From the NCBI GenBank assembly GCA_019096155.1, contig JAHCVI010000002.1, positions 3,534,001 to 3,598,000 on the forward strand: a stretch of 64,000 nt of DNA. Reading direction: 5' to 3'. Source of the DNA: Staphylotrichum longicolle (lineage: Eukaryota; Ascomycota; Sordariomycetes; Sordariales; Chaetomiaceae). Made by a program: the position numbers and the translations under genes. Positions 42,822 to 53,924 of the stretch are shown in pieces; positions within the stretch are counted from its first letter, which is position 1; each line of letters begins with the position of its first letter. The notes beneath the pieces were generated by a model. The model did not search any database. It had not been told where the DNA came from and saw nothing but the letters and a program-made list of their open reading frames with translations.

Positions 42822-43878
42822 ATGAAAGTACCTCTCGACCCAGCGCCCAACACGGGCCCGCCGCTGGACGAGATCCAATGGCGGTCCCCGCCCGAGTTCG
42901 AGATGGGCATCCATAGCAATAGCGTGCTCTTCTACTTCGCCCAGTCGCCCTTCTACGACAGAACCTCCAATAACGAGGTCTTATTTCAGCAGGGCCTCAA
43001 CAACCCCAACATGACCCCCTACCTCGCCACTCGCGAGCTCTTCGAGGGCCGCATCAAGACAATGTCTGGTCTCGAGTTCATCGTCGCCCAGGAGCCCGCC
43101 GAGACGGGGCCCGGAGCGGGAACTGGCGTATGGGTCATCAACAAGCAGACACGGCGGAAGCGACAGGGCGAGGACGAGATTATCGTTCATGGGACATACT
43201 TTGTCAACGGGGAAAACATCTACATGGCGCCCAGTATGGGGGACGTCATCAGCTCGAGACTCGTACGTCCGGCGAACCCCTCCTCATCCCCCATCTCGCT
43301 GACCCCTCTAACCTCCAATTGCAGGCCGCAATCTCCACCTCCGTAGCAAAAATGCTCCCCATCTCCTCCGGCGTGCAGTCCTGGTCTCCCGCCCTCGGCC
43401 GCGTCTACCAAACCCCCAGCACCACCGCCGCCACCTCCACCACAACCACCAAACACCGCGAAGCAACCCCCCAACCCGACCCCTCCAAACCCGCCGCCGC
43501 CGCCGCCAACCTCCCAGCTCCTGGCTCATCGAAGAAGCCCTCGGCATCCACCACCAGTTCGGCGAGCACCACCTTGACGAGAACCCCATCACCGGCAAGC
43601 CCGGCGACTTCCAGCTGTCCTCGACGGGCCGCAACGGCGGCGTGAACCTCTCGGCCGCCGCCGCGGCCAACCTCAAGAAGGCCTCGCTGATCCCGACCCT
43701 TCCGACGCTCAACACCAAGCTGGGAGGAGTAGGAGGAGGGACGGCCGCCGAGAACCCGCTCGCGGCCAAGCCGTCGGGTAAAGAGACAAAGAGCCCCAGG
43801 ACGCCCGGTGCTGGCGGTGGTGGGTTGCCCAAGGGGAAGAAGAGGAAGGGGAGTAAAGCTGCCGTGACCCCGCAGTGA
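42822..43878 (+). CDS. MED6: Mediator subunit 6 (2 exons, one frameshift)
   Basis: Med6 is a Mediator head subunit that bridges activators and RNA polymerase II (family knowledge). Exon 1 (42822-43262) has the family blocks PPLDEIQWRSPPEF, NSVLFYFAQSPFYDRTSNNE, RELFEGRIKTMSGLEFIVAQ and YFVNGENIYMAPSMGDVISS. A 62-nt intron (43263-43324, CTAACC branch site, GCAG acceptor) leads to AAISTSVAKMLPISSGVQSW. Near 43511-43516 the frame shifts: the first frame degenerates into Ser/Thr-rich noise to 43645, while SWLIEEALGIHHQFG, then DENPITGKPGDFQLSSTGR, continue in the next frame to a Lys-rich end at 43878. One missing base explains it and gives 332 codons. Confidence 0.93.
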
Positions 43879-44574
43879 AGGGCGGGCGGGGTGGAATCGA
43901 GAGGTGCAGCTTCTGGGAGCAAGCAAGCAAGCGGCTGCGGGATTGGAATTGGGGGATGTGGTGCCTTCATGTGCAAAGGATTGGCGTTATGGTTGTATTC
44001 GACGTTGGTTATTTTTGATACCCTGGGTTTCCTACAAGGGGCGTGACAATAGAGCTTCAGAGCCTTTGGCTACTAGGTTCAACGGCGTATACGGCGATCT
44101 CGGGGCTTAACGATGGAAAAAGAACTGGGCCACACCGACAACCTTGCGGACTATGAGGATTGACAAGTTGTTTGGTTATCTAACACGGGTGAGATATGCA
44201 TCAAAGCTGGTGTTCAAGCTGTGGGTATATTCAGCCGACCAAGCCAGCTTCCTACACACGAGTTAGTCCCCTAGTTAATGAATGTGCTTGCATGCATATG
44301 AAACGACAAGAAGACAAAGCTTTTGATCCAGCGCCCAGTTCAGATCTAGAACAATGTAGGTGATAGTTTATAATCATCAAAAGATTCATAAACAGCCTCT
44401 TGCGAGAGAATCATCATGATGGGCGTGATGGGGTAGGGGAAACAGGATTGGGGTAGAACGAGGCGAAACAAGGAGCAGAAGACTCTGATAAAAGGCGGTG
44501 AACATACCTATCACAATGATACCACAGCGAAGAGACTGTCACGGACCTCCTTGTCTTCCGTGAGCTCTCTGGCA
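43879..44574. other. Convergent 3' flanks of MED6 and DHR1
   Basis: 696 bp, AT-richer than neighbours between 44150 and 44430. No gene recognised; probably 3' UTRs and termination regions. Confidence 0.4.
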
Positions 44575-47500
44575 TCACTCGACTACCCACCCCTGCCCCA
44601 TCACCCTCTTCTGCTTGACTTTCCGCATCGGCAATGGCCTAATCAATGTCAGCTAACATTCCTCGCCCAAGGGGGCAAAGAAAAGCTCTGAGATTACGTA
44701 CCATCCCATCCCACCACCAGTCTCGGCCCTCAAGTAGGGCACGACCCAAACCTCGCGGGCGTTGGCATCGCCCTCCACCTTCACCTCCTTGACCGGCTTG
44801 CCATAGGTAATCAGCGGCGTGCCCTTGGCAATGTTCGCCAGCTGCCCGCCCGTCAAGTCCGTGAGCGCGTGCATCCTCGTCTTGGGCTTCTTGCCGTCCG
44901 GGGCGACGTTGCCCGCGCGCTGGAGGTGCCCGTAGACGACGTACTCCGGGCACTCGTCGACGCTCAGGTGCGCGAGCGGCGACGACGGGTGGATGTACAC
45001 CAGCTTATCCGCCGGGTCGGCCGACGCCCGGTCGCTCTCGAGGGGCATGAGCGGGAGGTAGGGGACGTCGATGGCGCGGCGCGGCTTGCGGTACATCTCG
45101 GGCGGGTTGGGCGCCTTGTCGGCGCGTATGGCGACCTGGTCGACGAGCCTGCCGCGACCATCTGTTTGAGGGCTTGGATCTGCTGCGCAGAGGGCCGGGC
45201 GAGCTTCTCTGGGATCTTGAAGTTGGAGAAGCCGGCTAGGTTCGTCTTGACGAGGTTGGCAAGCTGAGACTGCAGTTGCAGAATCTCCTTGAGTACTTGT
45301 AACCGGACAAAGTGGCTTTCGCACCACTGCTCGGTGGGTTCGTGGGCAAACTCGCCCACTACTTGAAGAATCTTCAGTGCGTCGGACTTGTCGTCGAGGG
45401 AGCAGAAGTTTTTATGGGCTGCGTTGAACGCCTTTCGTATCCTGGCCTGCTTGTCCTCCGCAATGACCTCCTCGTTGGTGCGGAATTCTTCAGTCTGCTC
45501 AGCAACGGCTGGTATGGCTTGGTTCTCCGGGACAAATATCTCGCCGGCGGACAGGCCGGCAATCATGGCGATGGTGTATGGCAGGCAGTCGTGAAGATGG
45601 CCGACAAGCAGGATCCGTGCAAAGCGAGGGGCCAGGGGAAAGATGGACATGCTTGTCCCGACTGGCGTGACTTGTCCGCTTGGCGATATCGCCGATAGAT
45701 ATGTCAGGAGTTTCTCTGCCTTGACGATACTCTGTCGATCTGGCGGGGTCGGGAAAGGGAAGTTGACCACGTGCTGGAGGTTCATGGACTTGAGTTGCAG
45801 CACCACACCCTCAATGGGCATCCGAAGAAGTTCAGGCGCCGAAAACTCGGGGAAGTCTCTCTCGTAAACTGCTGATGAGTAGAGCCTCCAACAATGGCCT
45901 GGGCCCGTACGGCCGGCACGACCGGCTCTCTGCTTTGAACTTGCCTTGCTGATCCAGTCGACCTCAAAGCTCTGGACGCCGCTCACCGGGTCGTACTTTC
46001 GTTCTTTGGATCTCCCGCAGTCAAAGACATATCGGATGCCGGGAATGGTCAAACTAGTCTCCGCCACATTTGTAGCCAAGATGACTAGGCGCGATCCTTC
46101 CGGAGGAGGCTCGAAGACTTTCATCTGTTCCTTTGTCGGGAGCAGTGAGTAGAGCGGTAAAATGTGCATCCGACGTGGACCGGTCCCGGATTCTTCGTCC
46201 TCGAGCTCGAATTCCTTCTCCTCTTCTTCTTCATCGTCGGACGCAAAGTCGATCTCGTCGTCCACGTCATTCGCATTCCGGTCGTCAATGTCGCCAAAGT
46301 CGATGTCTTCTACCTCAATCGGGGCTTCACTCCCAGAGATGCGAACCTTTGGTCCGTCTGCCGAAGTCATCCCGCCAAAGGCACCCTTCAACCGTTTGCT
46401 CAGCTGGGAGATCTCTCCCTGTCCGGTCAAGAAGACAAGCATACCCCCCGGTGGCAGTTTGCGATGGCCTCGGCTGATCTTTCGGAAGGCATCCTCGATG
46501 TAGTCGTGCCGTGTTTTCTTCGCAAAGTGGAGTGTCACCTCATGTTGGCGGCCCTCAACCTCGATGACGCGCGGCGGCACCTTGAAGAGCCGAGCGTTTC
46601 CGGTAAATTCCTCGACCCTCAGCGTCGCCGACATGATGACAATCTTCAGGGGCTTGATCGACGGGTCCTCCTTCATCAGCTCTGCTCTGAGTTTGACCAC
46701 ACGACTGAGAATCGCAATCAAAATGTCGGTATTCACGCTCCGTTCGTGAGCTTCATCAATGATGATGGCGGAGTATTTTCGAAGAGCGAAATCTTGTGCA
46801 ACCTCGCGGAGGAGGACACCGTCTGTCATGAACTTAATGGCCGTGGAGGGGTCCACATTACCCTCGAACCGGATCTGGTAGCCGACGACGTGGGAATAAT
46901 CTCCCAACTCCTGAGCCACGCGTTTTGACATGCTGACGGCCGCGACTCGTCTCGGCTGCGTCACGCCAATCATGCCTGGAGTTGGGCCGTTTGGTGCGCC
47001 GTAGCCAGCTTCAAAAAGAAACTGCGGCACTTGTGTGGTCTTTCCTGAACCAGTGGCACCGCAGATGACGACGACATCGTTGTTGTGGATGGCCTCCATA
47101 ATCTTTTGTTCCTCGGCAACCACAGGCAGTTTGTAGCGAGCCTCCTGAATCTCGGGGTCTCTCGTCACACCCACAGCATATGCCTTTCTCGTGACGTTGG
47201 TTGTAGGTTGCAGTTCGATCGGTAGCGGATCGTGCTCCATCGGCCGAGGCGTGAAATTCGCAGGTTTGGGGATGTCCAAAATCCCAGAGGTCGAGTCGAC
47301 CGGCTTGTAGCCCAGCGCTTCGTTCCGTTGCTGATGAGCCCAAGCCTTGAAAGCGGATGACCTCTGTTTGCTCCGCTCTTTGGAGTCCTCAACTTCATCC
47401 TCGGACCCGGTGTCCTCCCCGGAGCTCTCCGCGTCCTCGCTTGAGCTACTTTGGCTGCCCTCGTTGCTGGATTCGCCATCGTCGGACTCCTCCCCTGACT

Positions 47501-48269
47501 CTTCTGCTGAGGGATCCTCACTTCCGGAGCTTACCCCATTCCACTCATCCGAACCCGATTCTTCATCAACGACGGGTGCTGCTGCTAGTGTTGGCTTTGC
47601 CTTGACACCTCCTCGTTTCTGCCGCTTTGCAAGCACCGGACGGCCTGAGTTGTCAACTTCAAGAGGTCGCTTCAAGCCAGACCCGACCGCTGGGGCAACA
47701 GAGGGTGTTTGTGTTGGTAGTTGCTGAGGTTTGTCAGAGATGGCGCCTTTCCGGGCGGTAGCCGAATCCTCCTCGCCTTCCTCTTCTGAGTCACTCGATA
47801 TCTCGTCCTTTGGCACCTCCCCTTCCGCGACTTTCCGGCGCTGGTAGAGGAGGTTGGCCCCTGACTTGTCGAGAGCAAAGCCGGCATGTTGTTCCCTGAT
47901 GGTGCGTCTCAGGGCCTCCCTCTTCGTCTCTTTGGTCTGTCCAAGAGACTTGCTGCTGGAGAAAAGGCTGGTGTCGATTTTGTTGGCGGCCAGCTTGGCG
48001 AGCAGCTCCCGGTTCTCGTCCTTCTTCAGCTTGTTCTCAATGTACTTCTCGAGCCGCTTAGCTTTTTGACTGCTGACTTTGACGCCCTGGGGCCTCAACT
48101 CCTCGCGAAGTTTGGCCCGTTTCTGTTCCGCCTCAGCCTGCTGGGCGGGTGTGATTTCGAGGACGTTGCTGTCTGGCTCGGCATCGCGAGTAACCTTCTC
48201 CTCCGCCCGCTGTCGTTCAAGAACCTTGCGCTTGCGCTGCCGCGGAACAAATTTCTTGGATGGCGCCAT
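44575..48269 (-). CDS. DHR1: DEAH-box RNA helicase Dhr1/Ecm16, DHX37 type (2 exons, one frameshift)
   Basis: Dhr1 unwinds U3 snoRNA from pre-rRNA in the small-subunit processome (family knowledge). After a basic N-terminus and a very acidic Ser/Glu linker come the helicase motifs: ICGATGSGKTTQVPQF (motif I, about residue 402), TQPRRVAAVS (Ia), IIDEAHERSVNTD (II, about 502), SATL (III), VFLTGQGEI (IV), TNVAETSLTIPGIRYVFDCG (V), and QRAGRAGRTGPG (VI). HA2/OB domains follow. At 45145-45150 the frame breaks: KQMVAAG must be followed by VDQVAIRADKAPNPPE in the next frame, one base missing. A 63-nt intron (44639-44701) precedes a last exon encoding PLPMRKVKQKRVMGQGWVVE. With one base added the gene is 1211 codons. 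Start 48269 (MAPSKKFVPRQRKRKVLERQ). Confidence 0.95.
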
Positions 48270-48886
48270 TGTGCTGGGCAGAACCGGGCTCCTTGGAATC
48301 ACCGATGGGAGGTCGGAAGGAAGGGCGAGATTTCAGGACAGGATAAACCCCTAAAAACTCGTGGACATGAAGTGGTCTACTGGGAGAGACACAAATGGCC
48401 GGCGTGCCAGTAACTGACAAAAAAAAGCCAGATACCTCCGAATCGGGAGGCACGGCCTTTCATGCAACTTGAAGAGGGAAGGTTCGTCTGATCCTAGGCA
48501 CAAGAAGCTGCAGCAGGTGTCTGAGAACCAGAGACCAAGACTGTGGCTGAGTCTGTCGCCGGTATCAACTGAAGTTACTGATACTCTGTCTCGGTCTCCG
48601 GTTAGTGATCAGGTCGTCAAGTCCATCTCGGAGACCTCGTCAAAATGACTTTGACCCTTGCGATGTTCAGAAAGCAGACATGCTCGAAATCTTGTCCGCC
48701 CGGCAGAATTTTGGCGCTAATTGGTGGGGCAGCCGCCACTGTGCGTCTCACAGTGCGTCTCTCAGTCAACCTGGAATTGGTCCAACCTCAATGCATGGCC
48801 GCTGATGGGAAGTCTGTAGACGGAGGTGATCCAAAACACCCAATTCAGCCTTGTCTCTGTCAACATCTCTACTAGCTCAGTCTACA
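48270..48886. promoter_or_regulatory. Divergent upstream region between DHR1 and the proteasome chaperone gene
   Basis: 617 bp shared 5' region. No gene and no clear motif seen; several short direct GTCTC/CTCGG-type repeats near 48590-48640 look incidental. Confidence 0.4.
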
Positions 48887-49385
48887 ATGGAGGGGAGTTC
48901 TGTTCGAGCGGAGCCTTTTCCCGCCAAGTCAAAAAAGACCGTTGGCACGGTCAACAATGTCCCGACCGAAATCGAGTCGCTGAGTTTCTCGGACAAGATC
49001 ATGATCACAGTCTCTCAAGGTGGCCGTCTTGCCCAGTGGGTGAGTTTGCAGCCACGGGAAGGGGTCCGCTGTCTGCCGCTAACTGTATCTTAAGATCCAA
49101 GTGCCGCTCTCTGCACCTTCATCGGCCTCTGTGGACATGGCCTTGCCTGGAGCTGGATTAGGTGCACTCCCATCGACCCACCTGACTCCTAAGACACTCG
49201 TAGGTGTCGGGAGCGAGGATAGGGAGACATTGGGCCATCTCTATGCTAGTCAGATCGCGAGCCATTTAGCTCTGCGCGACCCTGATGAGAAGAGAACACT
49301 GCTGCTGGGCCTAGGCCTGGAAAAGGTCGAAGGTGAGGGGGAGGCGTTCTACGACCTGCTCGACTTGGTGCTGCAAGTCCTTTGA
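48887..49385 (+). CDS. Proteasome assembly chaperone 3-like protein (2 exons)
   Basis: PAC3/Poc3-type chaperones help assemble the proteasome alpha-ring with PAC4 (family knowledge). Exons 48887-49039 and 49095-49385; the 55-nt intron has donor GTGAGT and acceptor AAG. The 147-residue product has the pattern of the family: VNNVPTEIESLSFSDKIMIT, a VSQGGRLAQW-IQVPLSAPS beta-hairpin across the splice, then TPKTLVGVGSEDRETLGHLY and KRTLLLGLGLEKVEGEGEAF. The assignment rests on overall length and pattern rather than a catalytic motif, so it is less certain than most genes here. Start ATG 48887 sits in a TACAATGG context. Confidence 0.75.
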
Positions 49386-49792
49386 CGGCGCCCGAGGTCG
49401 AGAAGTCGAGATGGTCGAAACTGTAGGCTTTTGTATTCATTCAGTCCCAGTTGCAGTGGAATCCAGAAACCGTCTTAACATAGCTGGGCTGGAAAACGGC
49501 GTCGGGCGGTCAACTGAGTAGGTAGAAGGAGCTCTCCGAGATGAAAGAAGAGCAGTGGCATCTTTGGATCTGGAAATGCGAGAAACCCTAACCCTTCTTT
49601 TGGCGAGGTCTGTGCTTTCAACATGCTGGGTTGGCTGGGGTGTGGGGCAGGTTACCTAAGCACAAGTTTCTGTGCCCACCAAAAAAATAACCCAGCCCTA
49701 AATTCAGCTCTCAGCGGGACCCAAAAGCAGACTTGCGAGAGCATCACGGTCGAGGAATTTCGAGGCTTCATCGACACTAACCAGCAGCCACC
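49386..49792. promoter_or_regulatory. RPL28 promoter region
   Basis: 407 bp between the proteasome-chaperone stop and the RPL28 ATG. It contains a telobox (49583-49595) about 200 bp before the ATG and a CT-poor, AACC-rich leader ending in CACTAACCAGCAGCCACCATGG. Confidence 0.55.
49583..49595 (+). promoter_or_regulatory. Telobox AAACCCTAACCCT upstream of RPL28
   Basis: Telomere-repeat-like motif. In fungi Tbf1-type factors bind such sites, including at ribosomal-protein genes (established for some yeasts). Its role here is inferred from position. Confidence 0.6.
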
Positions 49793-50762
49793 ATGGTACG
49801 CCAATCGCCGTATACGATGCAGAGAGAAATGCTGACTGTTGCAGCCTACCCGGTTTTCCAAGACAAGAAAGCACCGCGGCCATGTATGCTCCCCGATCGC
49901 GCCTGTGTTGTCAACCGAAATGCTGACTTGTGTTCGTTTTAGGTGTCCGCCGGTAAGGGGTATGTCGCGACAAACCGACCGATCGCATCGAACCAATATT
50001 GACGAATCCTTCTAGTCGTGTCGGCAAGCACAGGAAGCACCCGGGTGGTCGTGGTATGGCCGGTGGTCAGGTACGGGAATTGGCGATTCCAGAATTCGAC
50101 GGACAAGGGCTAACTCGACGAAAAGCACCACCACCGCACCAACCTCGACAAGTGTACGCACCATATCCCGAAAGCAGTTTGATCATGTTGGCGGGGTGCA
50201 CAGGGAATCTCTGGCGCCCGCGACATGCTTCGAACATGCTCGACCACGTCTCCGAGTGAACACCAGCTAACATTATCGACTAGACCATCCTGGTTACTTC
50301 GGCAAGGTCGGCATGAGGCGTACGTACCCGAACGAAACTCCCATATCTCAGCAGGGCACTCCGGATTGACTCGTTGGCTAGACTTCCACCTTCTCCGCAA
50401 CCACGACTGGGCCCCCACCATCAACATCGAGAAGCTGTACGTTGCGCAAGGGAATCTGTTAGGAAGAGCATCTACTAAGACTGTTGCAGCTGGTCTCTCG
50501 TCCCCGCTGAGGCCCGCGAGAAGTATGTCAGCGGCGCCAAGACCGACTCCGCTCCCGTTATCGACCTCCTCTCGCACGGCTACGCCAAGCTCCTCGGCAA
50601 GGGTAAGAATCGACTGATGCTGGAGACTTTGAATGGGAGAAACTAACAAACGACGCAGGCCGTCTCCCCGAGATCCCCGTTGTTGTCCGCGCGCGGTACG
50701 TCAGCGCCGAGGCTGAGCGCAAGGTGACGGAGGCTGGCGGTGTGATCGAGCTGGTTGCTTAA
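49793..50762 (+). CDS. RPL28: 60S ribosomal protein L28 (uL15), nine exons
   Basis: Large-subunit ribosomal protein uL15 (L27a in animals). Exons: 49793-49795 (ATG only), 49845-49883, 49943-49959, 50016-50070, 50126-50153, 50284-50319, 50382-50436, 50490-50602 and 50659-50762. All eight introns are GT-AG, 49-130 nt, most with a GTAYG or GTAAG donor and several with CTAAC/CTGAC branch sites. Spliced reading begins MPTRFSKTRKHRGHVSAGKG, continues RVGKHRKHPGGRGMAGGQ and LDKYHPGYFGKVGMR, and ends EAGGVIELVA, collinear with yeast Rpl28. Gln38, the position whose change gives cycloheximide resistance in yeast, is the ordinary Gln. No single open frame covers the gene, so it is easily missed. Confidence 0.96.
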
Positions 50763-51976
50763 GTCGGACGCGGTTATGGATAAATCAAAGGCTAGCGATT
50801 GACATTTTCGGTTACGAGGGAAAACCGGATAGTGAACCCAATGGCAAACGGATCGGACGGTCAGACGAAGTCAGCTATGAGTGCTGGGTCCCGGAGTCCT
50901 GGTTGGTTCCTGGGGGTGATGGAAAGCACACCCCGCATTGCAGCATGGGAATGGGATGTTTATTCGCATCATCAAGGGGTTCCGGGCCGTCGTGTGTTCC
51001 ATATCCATTTGAGGTTCAAGCAATTAAGTTCTCACGTTTTCGGGTTCAGACAGGTGTTTGTCTCCCTCTGGATGATACATGCTCCATGTTGGCCGCTTCA
51101 AGGGAACCTCGAACTCGAGGAGGGCCTCGACCACAAAATCACCGTCTCGAGCTTTGGTTCCTGGAGGGGTGTTATTTAGAACGGTCCACTTTCTCTGAAT
51201 AGCTGGCGACGGGAGTAGAGGCTCGGCACCTGCTAACTTGTACCACCCAGATGGAAGTGTTATCCAAACTATCCACCAGCGTCTGATGGCAGACGAGCCC
51301 TGTAGATGGCTCAGTTTGTTATCATTAATCACAGAGTAGGCGGAGTGCATGGCTGCCGTCGTTCTAAATCGTTTCAGGCAAAAGCAATAGCCCGAAGGGA
51401 AGTGATGCTGTCCTAGTCCTTCATCACCGAGGATGCCAGGCTGTTCAAGAGGTTGGCCCACGTCGCTTGGAGCGGGCACATCCGCTCGCTGTCTTCTCAA
51501 CTTTGTCAAAAACAGTGAATGGTCGTTGTGCCTGGAAATAGCCTGTATCCAGCCCACAGGCCCTGATTAGATCTCGCCCAACTACTACATAAAACAGAAA
51601 ACGAGATAAGAAAGAAAATGAGAGGTCGTGTCTTGCCCATCCACCATCTGGTTTTTCCTCCCTCACTAGCCCGCGCGTGCTCCCAAGACTTGGTATGTTT
51701 TGTCTCGCTACTTATTCAAAGCATGGCGAAACCAAGGAAAGGTATTCCTGTGTTTCGGTCCATTTCCGTGCTGAATACTCCCCTCCCTCGGACATCGAAC
51801 CCCTCTCTCCTTCGTATGTGCCCTTTCCCAACCTCCATCTATACTACCCGCCGTACCCGTTGTCCAGACGCTCAGGTAAGATCAAGGTACTCTCACTACC
51901 GTTTACGATCACTGCAAGCGATAGGTCAGCAACTGCTGAGTGCAAGTATCAAGAGCAGATGAACGGGGGAAAAAAC
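50763..51976. other. Convergent region between RPL28 and calcineurin A
   Basis: 1.2 kb without a recognisable gene. It holds the RPL28 3' UTR and the calcineurin 3' UTR, and possibly a last small calcineurin exon at 51896-51911 (see that gene). Short open frames here have no recognisable features. Confidence 0.4.
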
Positions 51977-53888
51977 TCACGTGCTCAGCCTCCTCGAGAG
52001 CGACTGCAACTTCTTGTCCTGCTCCGCCTCCCGGGCGGCGCGCTCGAGCGCCTGGGCGCGCTCCTCGTCGTGCTGCTTCTGCACCTCCTCGGAGCTGGGC
52101 GGCAGCCGCTCGTTCTGCAGATCCACCTTGCGCGCGTCCTCAAAGGTGCTGATGGCGTTCTTGATGCCCTCGGCGCCGAGCATCAGCGTGCCCGCGGGCA
52201 GACGGCCGCCCGAGACCGTCTTGAGCTCGGTAACCCGCTCCGACTCCTCGCGCAAGACCTGGAACACGCGCGACAGCCGGCCGATGGCGAGGATCTTGTT
52301 CTTGATGGCCCGTCGCTTGTACTCGATGGACTCGGGATCCTGGCCGCTCGCGCTGGAGGCCAGGGGCAAAGAGGGTGAGACCGGGCCGGGAGACGTGGCC
52401 GACGAGTCCTCCCTGAGCTCCTCCTCGGAGCACGTGCTGAGGATAGCGATGAGCATGTCGGTAATCTTCTCGCCGACGAAGGGCAGCGACCAGGTGAAGA
52501 CGTCCATGAAGTTGGGGAGCCAGTAGGGGTGAGGGGTGCAGTTGAACTGCCGGATGTTCATGACATTGTTTTCGTACTTGAGTACGGCCGCCTTGTTGTT
52601 GTAGACGTCCAGTTGTTTGGGTGCCGAGAAGATGGTCATGACGCTGGGGAAGCCGGTCGTACGGGTCTTACGGTACATACGGTATCCCGCATCTTGCGCC
52701 TCGTGGGCGCGGATAATGGAGAGTAGGTTATTCTTCTCAAGGAAATGGCAGGCTGCCGGATACGAGAAGAAGTAGGAGCACCCACGGACGTGGTTGTGGA
52801 GGAAGTAGTCCGTGGTCTTCTCCTGACCGAAGTCTTCCAGGGGGTCGGCCCAGAGAATGTCGCACATGAGCCCCTGTGTTGGCGGCTCCCTGAAGCGATC
52901 AATCTGGAAAGGCGTCAGTCTGGGCTGTCGAACTCTATCGTTGCTACTCAAAACTTACATTTCTGAGGTCATCAAGAGTGTGCAGTTCGGGACTGAGCCC
53001 ACCGTGGATGCACAGAAATTGCTTGTTCATGACGGCCGCCAGCGGCAGGCAGCAGAACGACTCCATGCACGCCTCGTAAATGGCCTCCGAATACTTGTGC
53101 TTGCACTCCAGCTTGAAGGTAAAGTAGTCGGTCAAGTGGCGGCATTCGTGGTTGCCACGGAGCAGCCAGAGCGTCTTGGGATAGTGGATCTTGAGCGCCC
53201 AGAGGTAGAGCACGCACTCGATGCTGAAGTAGCCACGGTCGACATAGTCGCCGAGAAAGAGATACCTCGTCTCAGCAGGGTCGCCGCCAACCTCGAAGAG
53301 CTTCATCAAGTCGTAGTACTGGCCGTGGACGTCGCCGCACACGGTGATGGGAGCGTCCATCTCGAGCAGGTTGGGCTCGGCGCGCAGAATCTCGCTGCCC
53401 TTCCGGATGATCCATAGTGCTTGCTCCTCAGTGAGGCGACCCTCTCGGTAGAAGTGCTGTTTGAGGAACTGGATGTTTGGCTTCTGGTGCGTATCGTCCT
53501 CGAAGAACTGCTCGTCGGAGGGCTTGTACATGGCGGGTGCTTGCACATCTAAGGGGCGGGGATAGAGTCAGTCTCGCGGGTCGAACCCCTGCGGAGGGTG
53601 GTCGCGTGTGGCGACAGAGCAGAGCATACCTTTGCAGACCCGTTCCATTGTGCTGACTTGCGTCCCGTCCTCCATGGTGTGGATGGTGAAATCGATCTCT
53701 GGGAGCGGCTTCTTTTGCTGGATCGCGCGGATGGCATTGTCGACCTGCTGGTCCTTAGCCCGACGCTCCTCGTGGGAGGCCATCACGTTGTCCTCGGCGT
53801 CCATGTTGATGTCTTTGGCTCGGTGCGGGTAGATGTTTTGGAGAGGCACACGAGAGGCTTCAGCGGGCGGCAAGAGGTTGGTCGGCAC
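51977..53888 (-). CDS. cnaA: Calcineurin catalytic subunit A (3 or 4 exons)
   Basis: Ca2+/calmodulin-dependent Ser/Thr phosphatase (PP2B). Minus-strand exons 53630-53888, 52959-53548 and 51977-52903; introns of 81 and 55 nt. Junctions read [21 protein letters not shown] and [17 protein letters not shown]. Metal-site motifs: GDVHGQ (158-163), GDYVDRG (186-192), RGNHE (217-221). Downstream are the calcineurin-B-binding helix ([13 protein letters not shown]), the calmodulin-binding helix ([20 protein letters not shown]) and the autoinhibitory segment ([17 protein letters not shown]). The literal frame ends ...[11 protein letters not shown], where the TGA lies inside a GTGAGT donor. An intron 51912-51980 would add a short exon (51896-51911) ending TDRKR, so the C-terminus is unsettled. 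591 residues as annotated. Confidence 0.96.
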
Positions 53889-53892
53889 GGTA

Positions 53893-53924
53893 GGTCGGCT
53901 GGTTGGTCGGTTGGTTGGTTGGGG
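53893..53924. repeat. GGTT-rich tandem tract in the calcineurin A leader
   Basis: GGTCGGCTGGTTGGTCGGTT followed by GGTTGGTTGGGG; CCAACC-type repeats on the coding strand immediately before the start codon region. Confidence 0.75.

Noticed and set aside
53560..53630. B-box-like GGTTCGACCC in calcineurin intron 1 (minus strand), possible tRNA
   Set aside because: No matching A box, acceptor stem or anticodon arm at tRNA spacing, and the site is inside a well-defined 81-nt intron.
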